DNA from: Streptomyces sp. TG1A-8
GTDB taxonomy: Bacteria; Actinomycetota; Actinomycetes; Streptomycetales; Streptomycetaceae
Direction of reading: 5' to 3'
Assembly: GCF_030499535.1 (NCBI RefSeq)
Contig: NZ_JASTLB010000001.1
Coordinates: 5,518,001 to 5,582,000, forward strand
DNA length: 64,000 bases
Below, piece after piece: positions 1 through 8,415 of the stretch. Positions within the stretch are counted from its first letter, which is position 1. Each line of letters starts with the position of its first letter. A model generated the notes under the pieces. That model was given only the letters and a program-made list of their open reading frames with translations, was not told where the DNA came from and searched no databases. A program made the translations under genes and the position numbers.

Positions 1-609
1 GGGCACAAGCTCGCCGGAGCGCTGGAGGCGTTCGTCCCGCAGGGGCTCGTCGTCGCGGGCCGGCGCGCGCTGGACGCCGGCGCGTCCACCGGGGGCTTCA
101 CCGACGTCCTGCTGCGCGCGGGCGCCGCGCACGTCGTCGCCGTGGACGTCGGATACGGCCAACTCGCCTGGTCCCTGCGGCAAGATGAACGCGTCACCGT
201 CAAGGACCGTACGAACGTACGGGAGTTGACGCTGGAGGTGATCGACGGGAAGCCGGTGGACCTTGTCGTGGGTGATCTGTCCTTCATCCCGCTCGGCCTG
301 GTGCTGCCCGCCCTGAAGCGGTGCGTCGGGCCGGACGCCGACCTGGTGATGATGGTCAAGCCGCAGTTCGAGGTGGGCAAGGAGCGGCTCGGCAGCGGGG
401 GGGTCGTACGGAGCCCGCAGCTGCGGGCGGAGGCCGTGCGGGCGGTGGCCGGGCGGGCCTGGGAGCTGGGGCTCGGGGTGCGGGGCGTCACCGCGAGCCC
501 GCTGCCCGGCCCGTCGGGCAATGTCGAGTACTTTCTCTGGCTGCGAGCCGGTGCTCCCGCACCGGACCCGGCCGACGTCGACCGAGCAGTGGCGGAGGGG
601 CCGCGTTGA
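1..609 (+). CDS. tlyA: TlyA family rRNA 2'-O-methyltransferase, 5' truncated by window edge
   Basis: The reading frame is open from base 1, so the N-terminal part (the S4 RNA-binding domain expected in this family) lies before the window. What is visible is the methyltransferase domain. It has a SAM-binding loop, ALDAGASTGGFTDVLL, then VVAVDVGYGQLAW, a VGDLSFIPLG segment and a conserved VKPQFEVGKE block. TlyA proteins methylate 16S and 23S rRNA ribose and were once called hemolysins. The TGA stop overlaps the TTG start of the next gene, so translation is probably coupled to NAD kinase, and recN follows. This tlyA-nadK-recN order is common in actinobacteria. Confidence 0.93.
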   Translation, partial: GHKLAGALEAFVPQGLVVAGRRALDAGASTGGFTDVLLRAGAAHVVAVDVGYGQLAWSLRQDERVTVKDRTNVRELTLEVIDGKPVDLVVGDLSFIPLGLVLPALKRCVGPDADLVMMVKPQFEVGKERLGSGGVVRSPQLRAEAVRAVAGRAWELGLGVRGVTASPLPGPSGNVEYFLWLRAGAPAPDPADVDRAVAEGPR

Positions 610-1511
610 CACAGAACCGAGCGCGTACTGTTTTCCTGCTCGCCCACACCGGGCGGCCCGCGGCGATCCGCAGCGCGGAGCTCGTGGTCAAGGGACTACA
701 GCGGTCCGGCATCGGAGTGCGGGTGCTGGAGGAGGAGGCGCGCGACCTGCCCCTGTCCGGCGAGGTGGAACTCGTCACGGAGGCGACACCGCAGTGCCTC
801 GACGGCTGTGAACTGCTGATCGTCCTCGGCGGCGACGGCACGCTGCTGCGCGGCGCCGAGTTCGCGCGGGCCTCCGGGGTGCCGATGCTCGGCGTCAACC
901 TCGGGCGCGTCGGCTTCCTGGCCGAGGCCGAGCGGGACGACCTCGACCGGGTGGTGGACCGGGTGGTGGCGCGGTCGTACGAGGTCGAGGAACGGATGAC
1001 CGTCGACGTCGTCGTGCACCGCAACGGCGACATCGTGCACACCGACTGGGCGCTGAACGAGGCGGCCGTGCAGAAGGCCGGCGCCGAGAAGCTGCTGGAG
1101 GTCGTGTTGGAGATCGACGGGCGGCCGGTGACGGGCTTCGGGTGCGACGGGATCGTCCTGTCCACGCCGACCGGGTCCACCGCGTACGCCTTCTCCGCCG
1201 GGGGGCCCGTGGTGTGGCCGGAGGTGGAGGCGCTGCTGATGGTGCCGATCTCCGCGCACGCGCTGTTCGCCAAGCCGCTGGTCACCTCGCCGGACTCGGT
1301 GCTCGCCGTGGAGGTCCTGCCGCACATCCCGCCGGGGGTGCTGTGGTGCGACGGGCGGCGCACCGTCGAACTGCCGCCCGGGGCGCGGGTGGAGGTGCGG
1401 CGGGGTGCCGTGCCGGTGCGGCTGGCCCGGCTGCACCACGCCTCGTTCACGGACCGGCTGGTGGCGAAGTTCGCGTTGCCCGTCGCCGGGTGGCGGGGGG
1501 CGCCCCACTAG
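606..1511 (+). CDS. nadK: NAD kinase
   Basis: Encodes a 301-residue ATP-NAD kinase that makes NADP from NAD in the cytoplasm. The diagnostic GGDGT motif is near residue 75, followed by NLGRVGFLAE and the glycine-rich GCDGIVLSTPTGSTAYAFS block, all typical of the family. I chose the TTG at 606 because it overlaps the tlyA stop as TTGA and gives the usual N-terminus (TQNRARTVFLLAHTGR). The frame stays open further upstream, but that stretch lies inside tlyA and has no family similarity. A perfect 21-bp hairpin follows the stop codon directly. Confidence 0.95.
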   Translation: MTQNRARTVFLLAHTGRPAAIRSAELVVKGLQRSGIGVRVLEEEARDLPLSGEVELVTEATPQCLDGCELLIVLGGDGTLLRGAEFARASGVPMLGVNLGRVGFLAEAERDDLDRVVDRVVARSYEVEERMTVDVVVHRNGDIVHTDWALNEAAVQKAGAEKLLEVVLEIDGRPVTGFGCDGIVLSTPTGSTAYAFSAGGPVVWPEVEALLMVPISAHALFAKPLVTSPDSVLAVEVLPHIPPGVLWCDGRRTVELPPGARVEVRRGAVPVRLARLHHASFTDRLVAKFALPVAGWRGAPH

Positions 1512-1518
1512 GGCCCGC

Positions 1519-1563
1519 GTCCGGAGCGGGCCGGACCCCCGCGGGGTCCGGCCCGCTCCGGAC
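1519..1563 (+). terminator. Perfect 21-bp hairpin after nadK
   Basis: Arms 1519-1539 and 1543-1563 are exact inverted repeats with a 3-base loop, starting 8 bases after the nadK stop. There is no T tract, which is usual for Streptomyces terminators. It probably stops or attenuates tlyA-nadK transcription before recN. Confidence 0.7.
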
Positions 1564-1691
1564 GGAAGGCCCCGGCCGTCCGCGCGTGCCGCCTCCGGTT
1601 CCGCCGGCGGTGCGGGTGCCGCGCGCCACCGCGGGGGCACTCCCCGCAGTGGCGCGGGCGGGCCGTGTGCACTCTCCCGCCCGGACCTCGT

Positions 1692-3434
1692 ATGGTCTGT
1701 TCCGTGCTGGAGGAAATGCGGATACGGTCACTCGGGGTCATCGACGACGCCGTCGTGGAGCTGTCGCCGGGGTTCACCGCCGTCACCGGTGAGACGGGCG
1801 CGGGCAAGACCATGGTGGTCACCAGCCTGGGACTGCTGCTCGGCGGGCGGGCGGACCCGGCGCTCGTACGGATCGGGGCCGGGAAGGCGGTCGTGGAGGG
1901 GCGGATCGCCGTGCCCGCGGACGCCGCCGCCGTCGTACGCGCCGAGGAGGCCGGGGCCGAGCTGGACGACGGGGCCCTGCTGATCAGCCGCACCGTGTCC
2001 GCCGAGGGCCGCTCCCGGGCGCACCTGGGCGGGCGCAGCGTGCCCGTGGGACTGCTCGCCGAGCTGGCCGACGACCTGGTGGCCGTGCACGGGCAGACCG
2101 ACCAGCAGGGGCTGCTGAAGCTGTCCCGGCAGCGACAGGCGCTCGACCGGTACGCCGGTGACGCCGTGGCCGGGCCGCTGGCCAAATACGCCGAGGCCCA
2201 CCGGCGGCTGCGGACCGTCTCCGCCGAGCTGGAGGAGATCGTCACGCGCGCCCGTGAGCGCGCCCAGGAAGCCGACATGCTGCGCTACGGCCTGGACGAG
2301 ATCGCCGCCGTGGAGCCCCGGGCCGGGGAGGACGTGGAGCTGGCCGAGGAGGCGGAGCGGCTGGGGCACGCCGAGGCCCTGGCGTCCGCCGCCACCGTCG
2401 CGCACGCCGCCCTCGCGGGCAACCCCGAGGACCCCGAGGGCATCGACGCCTCGACCCTGGTGGCGGGCGCCGGCCGGGCGCTGGAGGCCGTGCGGTCCCA
2501 CGATCCGGCGCTGGCCTCGCTGGCCGACCGGATCGGGGAGATCGGCATCCTGGTGGGCGACGTCGCCGGCGAGCTGGCGGGATACGCCGACGACCTGGAC
2601 GCCGATCCGCTGCGGCTGGCCGCCGTGGAGGAGCGCCGGGCCGCGCTCAACGCCCTCACCCGCAAGTACGGCGCCGACGTGGGCGCGGTGCTCGCCTGGG
2701 CCGAGCACAGCGCCGCGCGGCTCACCGAACTCGACGGCGACGACGAGCGGATCGAGGAGCTGACCGCCGAACGGGACGCGCTGCGCGTCGAGCTGGGTGC
2801 CCTCGCGCAGGCCCTGACGGACGCGCGGGCGGAGGCCGCCGGGCGGTTCGCCGCCGCGGTGACCGCCGAGCTGGCCTCGCTGGCGATGCCGCACGCGCGG
2901 GTGTCCTTCGACATCCGGCAGACCGAGGACCCCGAAGGCGTCGAGGTCGGTGGGCGCACGGTCGCGTACGGGCCGTCGGGCGTGGACGAGGTGGAACTGC
3001 TGCTCGCCCCGCATCCGGGAGCGCCGCCGCGGCCCATCGCCAAGGGCGCCTCCGGCGGCGAGCTGTCGCGCGTGATGCTGGCCGTGGAGGTCGTGTTCGC
3101 GGGCACGGACCCGGTGCCGACGTACCTCTTCGACGAGGTCGACGCCGGTGTCGGCGGCAAGGCGGCCGTCGAGATCGGGCGGCGCCTGGCGAAGCTCGCC
3201 AGGACCGCGCAGGTCGTCGTCGTCACCCACCTCCCGCAGGTCGCCGCGTTCGCCGACCGGCACCTGCTGGTGGAGAAGACGAACGACGGGTCCGTCACCC
3301 GGTCCGGTGTGAAGGTGCTCGAGGGCGAGGAACGGGTCCGGGAGCTGTCCCGGATGCTGGCCGGCCAGGAGGACTCGCAGGCGGCCCGGGCCCACGCCGA
3401 GGAACTGCTGGCCACGGCCCGTGCCGAGGCCTGA
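1692..3434 (+). CDS. recN: DNA repair protein RecN
   Basis: A 580-residue SMC-like ATPase acting in double-strand break repair. It starts with LEEMRIRSLGVIDDAVVEL and a Walker A, TGETGAGKT, near residues 32-40. A long coiled-coil centre follows. The C-terminal ATPase half carries the ABC-type signature GASGGELSRVMLA, Walker B YLFDEVDAGVGG and the VVVVTHLPQVAAFAD switch region. The ATG at 1692 is preferred; a GTG at 1704 is an alternative that would remove four residues. It lies downstream of nadK across a hairpin, so it may have its own promoter. Confidence 0.95.
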   Translation: MVCSVLEEMRIRSLGVIDDAVVELSPGFTAVTGETGAGKTMVVTSLGLLLGGRADPALVRIGAGKAVVEGRIAVPADAAAVVRAEEAGAELDDGALLISRTVSAEGRSRAHLGGRSVPVGLLAELADDLVAVHGQTDQQGLLKLSRQRQALDRYAGDAVAGPLAKYAEAHRRLRTVSAELEEIVTRARERAQEADMLRYGLDEIAAVEPRAGEDVELAEEAERLGHAEALASAATVAHAALAGNPEDPEGIDASTLVAGAGRALEAVRSHDPALASLADRIGEIGILVGDVAGELAGYADDLDADPLRLAAVEERRAALNALTRKYGADVGAVLAWAEHSAARLTELDGDDERIEELTAERDALRVELGALAQALTDARAEAAGRFAAAVTAELASLAMPHARVSFDIRQTEDPEGVEVGGRTVAYGPSGVDEVELLLAPHPGAPPRPIAKGASGGELSRVMLAVEVVFAGTDPVPTYLFDEVDAGVGGKAAVEIGRRLAKLARTAQVVVVTHLPQVAAFADRHLLVEKTNDGSVTRSGVKVLEGEERVRELSRMLAGQEDSQAARAHAEELLATARAEA

Positions 3435-3554
3435 GCACCACCGTGGCGGACGGCAGGGGCAGGTGCCGCCCGTCGCGCACCCGGTGGACCGCCTCGCCGA
3501 CCCACCGGGCGGCCGCTCCGGCCGCCCGGCCCGAACCCGCTGACGGAGGCTTCC

Positions 3555-4867
3555 GTGCCCTGGTCCGACCACGCCATCTGGTGGCACGTCTACCCCCTCG
3601 GCTTCCTCGGTGCCGAACGCGCCGCCCTGCCCCCGGGCGAGCCGCCGCGCCACCGGCTGCCGGCCCTGGCCGACTGGCTGGACCACCTGCTCGGGCTGGG
3701 CTGCAACGGCCTCGCCCTCGGCCCGGTCTTCGCCGCCGAGACGCACGGCTACGACACGGTCGACCACTTCCGGATCGACCCCCGCCTGGGCACCGAGGAC
3801 GATCTGGCCGAGCTGGTCGCGCGCGCGGCCGAGCGCGGCGTACGGGTCCTGCTGGACGGGGTCTTCAACCACGTGGGCCGGTCCTTCGGACCGTTCGCCG
3901 ACGTGCTGCGGAACGGTGCCGCCTCGCCGTACGCGGACTGGTTCGTGCCCGACGGCGACGACTTTCGCACCTTCGAGGGGCACCGCCACCTGGTCGCCCT
4001 CGACCACTCCAGCCCCGCCGTCGCCGACCACGTGGTCTCCGTCCTGGAGTACTGGCTCGACCGGGGCGTGGCCGGCTGGCGGCTGGACGCCGCGTACGCC
4101 GTGCCGCCGCCCTTCTGGCGCACCGTCACCGACCGGGTGCGGGTCCGGCACCCCGGGGCGTGGTTCAGCGGGGAGGTCATCCACGGGGACTACGCCGCGT
4201 ACGTCACGGAGGGCGGCCTGGACTCCGTCACCCAGTACGAGCTGTGGAAGGCGATCTGGAGCTCGCTCAACGACGTCAACCCGCACGAACTGGCCTGGGC
4301 GCTCACGCGCCACAACGCCATGCTCGGCACCTTCGTGCCGCAGACGTTCGTCGGCAACCACGACGTCACCCGGATCGCCAGCAGGCTGCGCGAGCCCCGG
4401 CACCTGGCACACGCCCTCGCCGTGCTGTTCACCGTCGGCGGCGTCCCGTCCGTGTACGCCGGCGACGAGCGCGCCTGGCAGGGGGTCAAGGAGGACCGAG
4501 CGGGCGGGGACGACGCCGTCCGCCCGGCGTTCCCGGCCGACCCCGCGGACCTCGGCCCCGACCGGCTGGGCGCGGAGCGGCTCCACCGGACCCTGGTGGG
4601 CCTGCGCCGGCGCAACCCCTGGCTGGTGCGGGCGCGGACGGAGGTCCACACCCTGGACGACGCCGTGCTCGGCTACACCCTCACCGATCCCGCAGGGGGA
4701 GCCGCCGTCGCGGTCGGACTCAACTTCGCCACCGCGCCCGCGGTGGCCGCGGTGCCCGCAGCCTCCTGGACGCCCGAGGCGGGGAGGGCGCCGTCGACGC
4801 CCCGTCCGGAACCCTGTCCCTGCCGGGGCTCGGCTGGTGCGTGGCCACGGCTCCGGGAATCCCGTAG
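3555..4867 (+). CDS. GH13 alpha-amylase family hydrolase, frameshifted near its 3' end
   Basis: A cytoplasmic glycoside hydrolase family 13 protein with no signal peptide. Active-site blocks are visible: GYDTVDHF, VLLDGVFNHVG, GWRLDAAYAV (nucleophile Asp), FSGEVIHGDY (acid/base Glu) and FVGNHDVTRIA. Starting at the GTG at 3555, the frame is correct to about 4760. The expected C-terminal beta-sandwich end (LSLPGLGWCVATAP, stop at 4867) is in another frame. One missing base (or two extra) between about 4755 and 4785 explains this. Without correction the frame stays open for thousands of bases through unrelated genes, which is not credible as one protein. It may be a real mutation or a sequence error; the catalytic domain is intact. 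Confidence 0.85.
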
Positions 4868-4878
4868 GGGCGCCGTGA

Positions 4879-4897
4879 AGGGGGCACCGCGCCCCCT
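4879..4897 (+). terminator. Short hairpin after GH13 gene
   Basis: AGGGGGC at 4879-4885 and GCCCCCT at 4891-4897 pair perfectly around a 5-base loop, 12 bases after the corrected amylase stop. It is a plausible weak terminator. Confidence 0.4.
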
Positions 4898-5397
4898 CCG
4901 CGCGATCCCCGGGCCCCCGTACGGCGACGGCATGAGCACACCGGCCCGCCGCCGGCCCGGTCGCGGGCGCGCTGCCGGGGCCCGGGCGCGGTACCCGGCA
5001 CCGCCGTCGTCGCGGGCGGCGGGCGGGCCCGCCCGCGCACGCCGTCGCCGTCGCCGTCGCGGCCGCCGCCGGGCACCGGGACCGGGTGGGAGCGCGGGCG
5101 CGGGTGCTGTGGGTGTCCACCTCGGGACGCGGTGGGGGAGGGGAGAACGGGACGGCTCGGCCGGACCGGGCCCCCTCACCCGGCCGGGTGATGCGCCCCG
5201 GCGCGTGGCCCCGGCCGCCGCACGCTGTGCCGGGCCGGATCTCCCGCAACGCCCCTGTGTCCTGGCATGCTTGACGGAGAACGCGGTCCGCGCGGCAGGC
5301 GCGCGGCACGTCCTTCGCGCCCTCCGCGCCCGCTGCACCCGCTACCTTCTGTACGTTCCCCCGCGACCGCCCCGCGCCACATCAGGAGCCCCGGCCC
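4898..5397. other. Gene-poor intergenic region, 500 bases
   Basis: No convincing gene on either strand. The stretch is very GC-rich and partly low-complexity, with CGTCGC runs near 5041-5065. The promoter of the downstream glycosyltransferase should be in its last 130 bases, but I cannot assign one with confidence. Confidence 0.4.
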
Positions 5398-6534
5398 GTG
5401 AGCCCCGTGAGCAGCAACGCACCGCACGGCCAGACGCCGCTGCGCACCGTGCAGGTGCTGGGCGGGGGCAGCGCCGGCAGCAGTGCGCACGTGCGCTCCC
5501 TGACCGAGGGCCTCGTCTCGAGGGGCGTGCGGGTCAGGGTGTGCGCCCCCGCGGAGGCCGACCGCGCCCACGACTTCACCGGGGCCGGCGCCGAGCACGT
5601 GCACGTGCCGCGCAGCGGCGACCCGGCCTCCGTGGCCGCGCTCCGGGCGGCCTGCGCGGAGGCCGACCTGGTGCACGCGCACGGCCTGCACGCGGCCTTC
5701 CGCGCCGTGCTCGCGCTCGGCGGACGCAACACCCCCCTGGTGGTGACCTGGCACAACCGCGTCCGGGCGGAGGGGGCGCGGGCGCACCTGCTGCGGCTGC
5801 TGGAGCGGCGCGTGGCGCGGGCGGCCGCCGTGGTCCTCGGCACCACCTCCGACCTGGTGGACCGGGCACGCCGGACCGGCGCGCGGGACGCCCGGCTCGC
5901 CGCGGTGACCCTGCCCGGGCGGCGCCCGCCCGTCGACCCCGCCGACCCCGACCGGCTGCGCTCCAAGGTCCGCGCCGACCTCGGCGCCACCGGACGCCCG
6001 CTGCTCATGGCGGTCGGCTCCCTGGACCGGCAGGGCGGCCACGAGGTCCTGCTGGACGCGGCGCGGACGTGGCGGGACCTCGACCCCGTCCCCCTGGTGA
6101 TCGTCGCCGGGGAGGGACCGCTGCGGTCGGTGCTGCAACGGCGCATCGAGGACGAGGAGTTGCCGGTACGGCTCGTCGGACGGCGCGAGGACGTGCCCGA
6201 ACTGCTCACCGCTGCCGACCTGGTGGTGCTGACCAGCAGGTGGGAGGCGCGTTCCCTGCTCGCCCAGGAGGCGCTGCACGCGCGCGTACCGCTCGTCGCC
6301 ACCGCCGTCGGCGGCGTCCCGGAGCTGGTGGGCGACGCCGCCGAACTCGTCCCGTACGGCGACGCGGAGGTCCTCGCGGGCGCCGTCGTACGCCTGCTCG
6401 CGGACCCGCGGCGGCGGGAACTGCTGCGCGAGCGGAGCGTCAGGCAGACGGCGACCTGGCCGACCGAGGAGGAGACGGTCGCGCACGTGCTCAGCGTCTA
6501 CGACGAGCTCACCCAGCCCCGGCCGCTCGCCTGA
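5398..6534 (+). CDS. GT4-family glycosyltransferase
   Basis: A 378-residue GT-B fold glycosyltransferase with the N-terminal pattern VQVLGGGSAGSSAHVRSL (nucleotide-sugar retaining transferases) and a C-terminal donor domain. That domain has LLMAVGSLDRQGGHE, the EGPLRSVLQ segment and an E-x7-E motif in WEARSLLAQEALHARVPLV, followed by VGGVPELV. Substrate and product cannot be told from sequence. GTG at 5398 is used; a second in-frame GTG lies three codons later. The gene ends overlapping by 37 bases with the convergent PucR-type regulator. Confidence 0.88.
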   Translation: MSPVSSNAPHGQTPLRTVQVLGGGSAGSSAHVRSLTEGLVSRGVRVRVCAPAEADRAHDFTGAGAEHVHVPRSGDPASVAALRAACAEADLVHAHGLHAAFRAVLALGGRNTPLVVTWHNRVRAEGARAHLLRLLERRVARAAAVVLGTTSDLVDRARRTGARDARLAAVTLPGRRPPVDPADPDRLRSKVRADLGATGRPLLMAVGSLDRQGGHEVLLDAARTWRDLDPVPLVIVAGEGPLRSVLQRRIEDEELPVRLVGRREDVPELLTAADLVVLTSRWEARSLLAQEALHARVPLVATAVGGVPELVGDAAELVPYGDAEVLAGAVVRLLADPRRRELLRERSVRQTATWPTEEETVAHVLSVYDELTQPRPLA

Positions 6535-8225
6535 GCCGGGCCGGGTGCCTGGACCACGTGCCGGCGGGCGCGCAGGGCCAGGCTCAGCGCCAGCACGGTC
6601 TGCGGGTCGTCGAGGTCGGTGCCCAGCAACTCCCCGATGCGGGCGAGCCGGTTGTACAGGGTCTGGCGGTTGAGGTGCAGTTCGCGGGCGGTCTCGGCCT
6701 TGCGGCCGGCGTGCGCCAGGTAGGTCTCCAGGGTCGGCAGCAGGGGCGGCCTGGCGCGGTCGTCGTGGTCGCGCAGCGGGCCGATCGCCCGGTCCACGAA
6801 GGCCGCGAGGCCGGGATGGTCGCGCAGCCGCCACAGCAGCAGGTCGATGTCGAGGCGGCGGGCGTCGTACCAGGGGCGGTCGGGCAGTCCCCGGGCCGCG
6901 GTCGCCGTCTCCGCCGCGTGCCTCAGCCCGGCCGACGCGGTCGCCCAGTCACCGGCCGCCCCGACCACCACGACCGGCGGCGGGGCGTCCGGACGCCGCA
7001 TCCCGGCCCGCTCGGCGCCCGCCCGCAGCGCCGCCGCCACCCGGTCCGCGACCGCCGGCCGGTCCGCCTGCGCGCGCAGTCCGAGCAGCACCGGCACCCG
7101 GCCCTCGACCGGCCGCACCCCCAGCAGCGCCGGTACGCCCACCGAGGCCAGCTCCTCGGCGACCGCGCGGGCGAGCACCGCCCAGCCGCTCCCGTCCCCG
7201 GCACCGCCCGCGCGGGCGGTGCCGTCGAGGGGGAGGGGGTCGCCGACGCGCATGACGACCGGGAGCAGCGGGCCGTCGCCGGGCCTGAAGCCGAGGACAC
7301 GGGCCTGCGCCGGGGCATCCTGCGCCGTGACGCGGCCCTCGGCGAGATCGGTGAGGAAGTCGCCGCGCCCGCGCGCCGCCAGCTCCTCCTCCTGCCGGGC
7401 CTGCATCAGCACCACCGCCAGGGTGCCCGCGGCCCGCTCGGCGGCGATCCGGTGCACCGCCGCCAGCGGCGAGCGGACCGGCAGCAGCACCAGACGGGCC
7501 CGCACCGAACCGGCCCCGGGCCCGCCGCCGGGCACGTCCACCAGCACCGAGCCCGCCGGCGGCGGCGCGTCCTTGTGCGGGCCGCGCAGCCCCTCCCACA
7601 CCTGCAGCGGGTCCGTGCCCTCGGGTCCGGCCCCGGCGGCGTACAGCAGCCGGCCGTCCGCCGTCTCCAGGAACACCGGGTTGTCGCCGAAGCCGGCCAG
7701 GACCTCCAGCACCTGCGGCACCCCGCCCCCGTCCAGCAGCGCCCCGGTGCAGCGGCGGTGCACCTCCTCGGCCCGCTGGAGCAGCGCGTAGTGCCCGTTG
7801 ACGATCTCGGTGTGGATCTCCTCGGTGACGGCGACGAACGGCACCTCGCGGTGCAGCTGGACCAGCGGCAGTCCGGCGGCGCGGGCGGTGTCCACCAGGG
7901 CGGCCGGCAGTCGGGTGAAGCGCGGGCCCAGCTCCACCACCAGGGCGGCGATGCCCCGCTCGGCGAGCGTGCGCACGAACGCCCGCTGCTCGGCCGGGCG
8001 GCTGCCCAGGCCGTACCCGGTGGTCAGCAGCAGTTCGCCGCCCTTGAGCAGTGAGGCGATGTTCGGCACCTCGCCCGCGTGCACCCAGCGCACGGTCCGA
8101 CCCAGCCGGTCCGCGCCCGCCACGGTCTCCGGCAGCCCGCTGCGCAGCCCGGGCAGTTCGAGGGCCCGCTGCACGGTGATCCCCGCGCCCTGGGTGTCGA
8201 ATCGGTGGTCCGTGCGGCTGTCCAT
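6498..8225 (-). CDS. PucR family transcriptional regulator
   Basis: A 575-residue cytoplasmic regulator. The N-terminal PucR-like ligand domain (ITVQRALELPGLRSGLPE, then VHAGEVPNIASLLKGGELLLTTG) leads into a GGDEF-like middle region. At the C-terminus is the PucR-type helix-turn-helix (KAETARELHLNRQTLYNRL). Family members control purine or amino-acid catabolism genes, but no obvious target is adjacent. ATG at 8225 is preferred over an in-frame start eight codons upstream. The stop lies inside the end of the convergent glycosyltransferase gene. Confidence 0.88.
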   Translation of the reverse strand: MDSRTDHRFDTQGAGITVQRALELPGLRSGLPETVAGADRLGRTVRWVHAGEVPNIASLLKGGELLLTTGYGLGSRPAEQRAFVRTLAERGIAALVVELGPRFTRLPAALVDTARAAGLPLVQLHREVPFVAVTEEIHTEIVNGHYALLQRAEEVHRRCTGALLDGGGVPQVLEVLAGFGDNPVFLETADGRLLYAAGAGPEGTDPLQVWEGLRGPHKDAPPPAGSVLVDVPGGGPGAGSVRARLVLLPVRSPLAAVHRIAAERAAGTLAVVLMQARQEEELAARGRGDFLTDLAEGRVTAQDAPAQARVLGFRPGDGPLLPVVMRVGDPLPLDGTARAGGAGDGSGWAVLARAVAEELASVGVPALLGVRPVEGRVPVLLGLRAQADRPAVADRVAAALRAGAERAGMRRPDAPPPVVVVGAAGDWATASAGLRHAAETATAARGLPDRPWYDARRLDIDLLLWRLRDHPGLAAFVDRAIGPLRDHDDRARPPLLPTLETYLAHAGRKAETARELHLNRQTLYNRLARIGELLGTDLDDPQTVLALSLALRARRHVVQAPGPAQASGRGWVSSS

Positions 8226-8354
8226 GCGGCGGACGCTACCCGTGGACACGTTCAGGTGACACCTCCGCGAGGCCGCGGAGGCCGCGGTGCCCGGGGGACG
8301 CGAGGCCGCAGGGCGGGGGGAGGGAGAACGACGGGCACCGGCCCGCCGGGCACG

Positions 8355-8406
8355 GCACGGCGCCCCCGTGGTCCGGCGGCGGTGCGGGGACCACGGGGCG
8401 CCGTGC
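8355..8406 (-). terminator. Terminator hairpin of GH15 gene
   Basis: Arms 8355-8374 and 8388-8406 pair along 19 bases with a single bulged C. It lies 10 bases beyond the GH15 stop in the direction of transcription. Confidence 0.65.
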
Positions 8407-8415
8407 GGGGGCGGC

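Noticed and set aside
5041..5065. CGTCGC short repeats as a possible CRISPR-like or VNTR array
   Set aside because: Only a simple trinucleotide-type run in GC-rich DNA with no spacers or regular unit.
1728..5309. Very long minus-strand open frame opposite recN and the amylase gene
   Set aside because: A shadow of the high GC third-position bias; the recN and GH13 signatures are on the plus strand.
4868..8054. Plus-strand open frame continuing from the GH13 gene to 8054
   Set aside because: It runs through the glycosyltransferase and PucR genes in other frames, is Arg/Gly/Pro/Ala-rich without domains, and is explained by a single-base frameshift.
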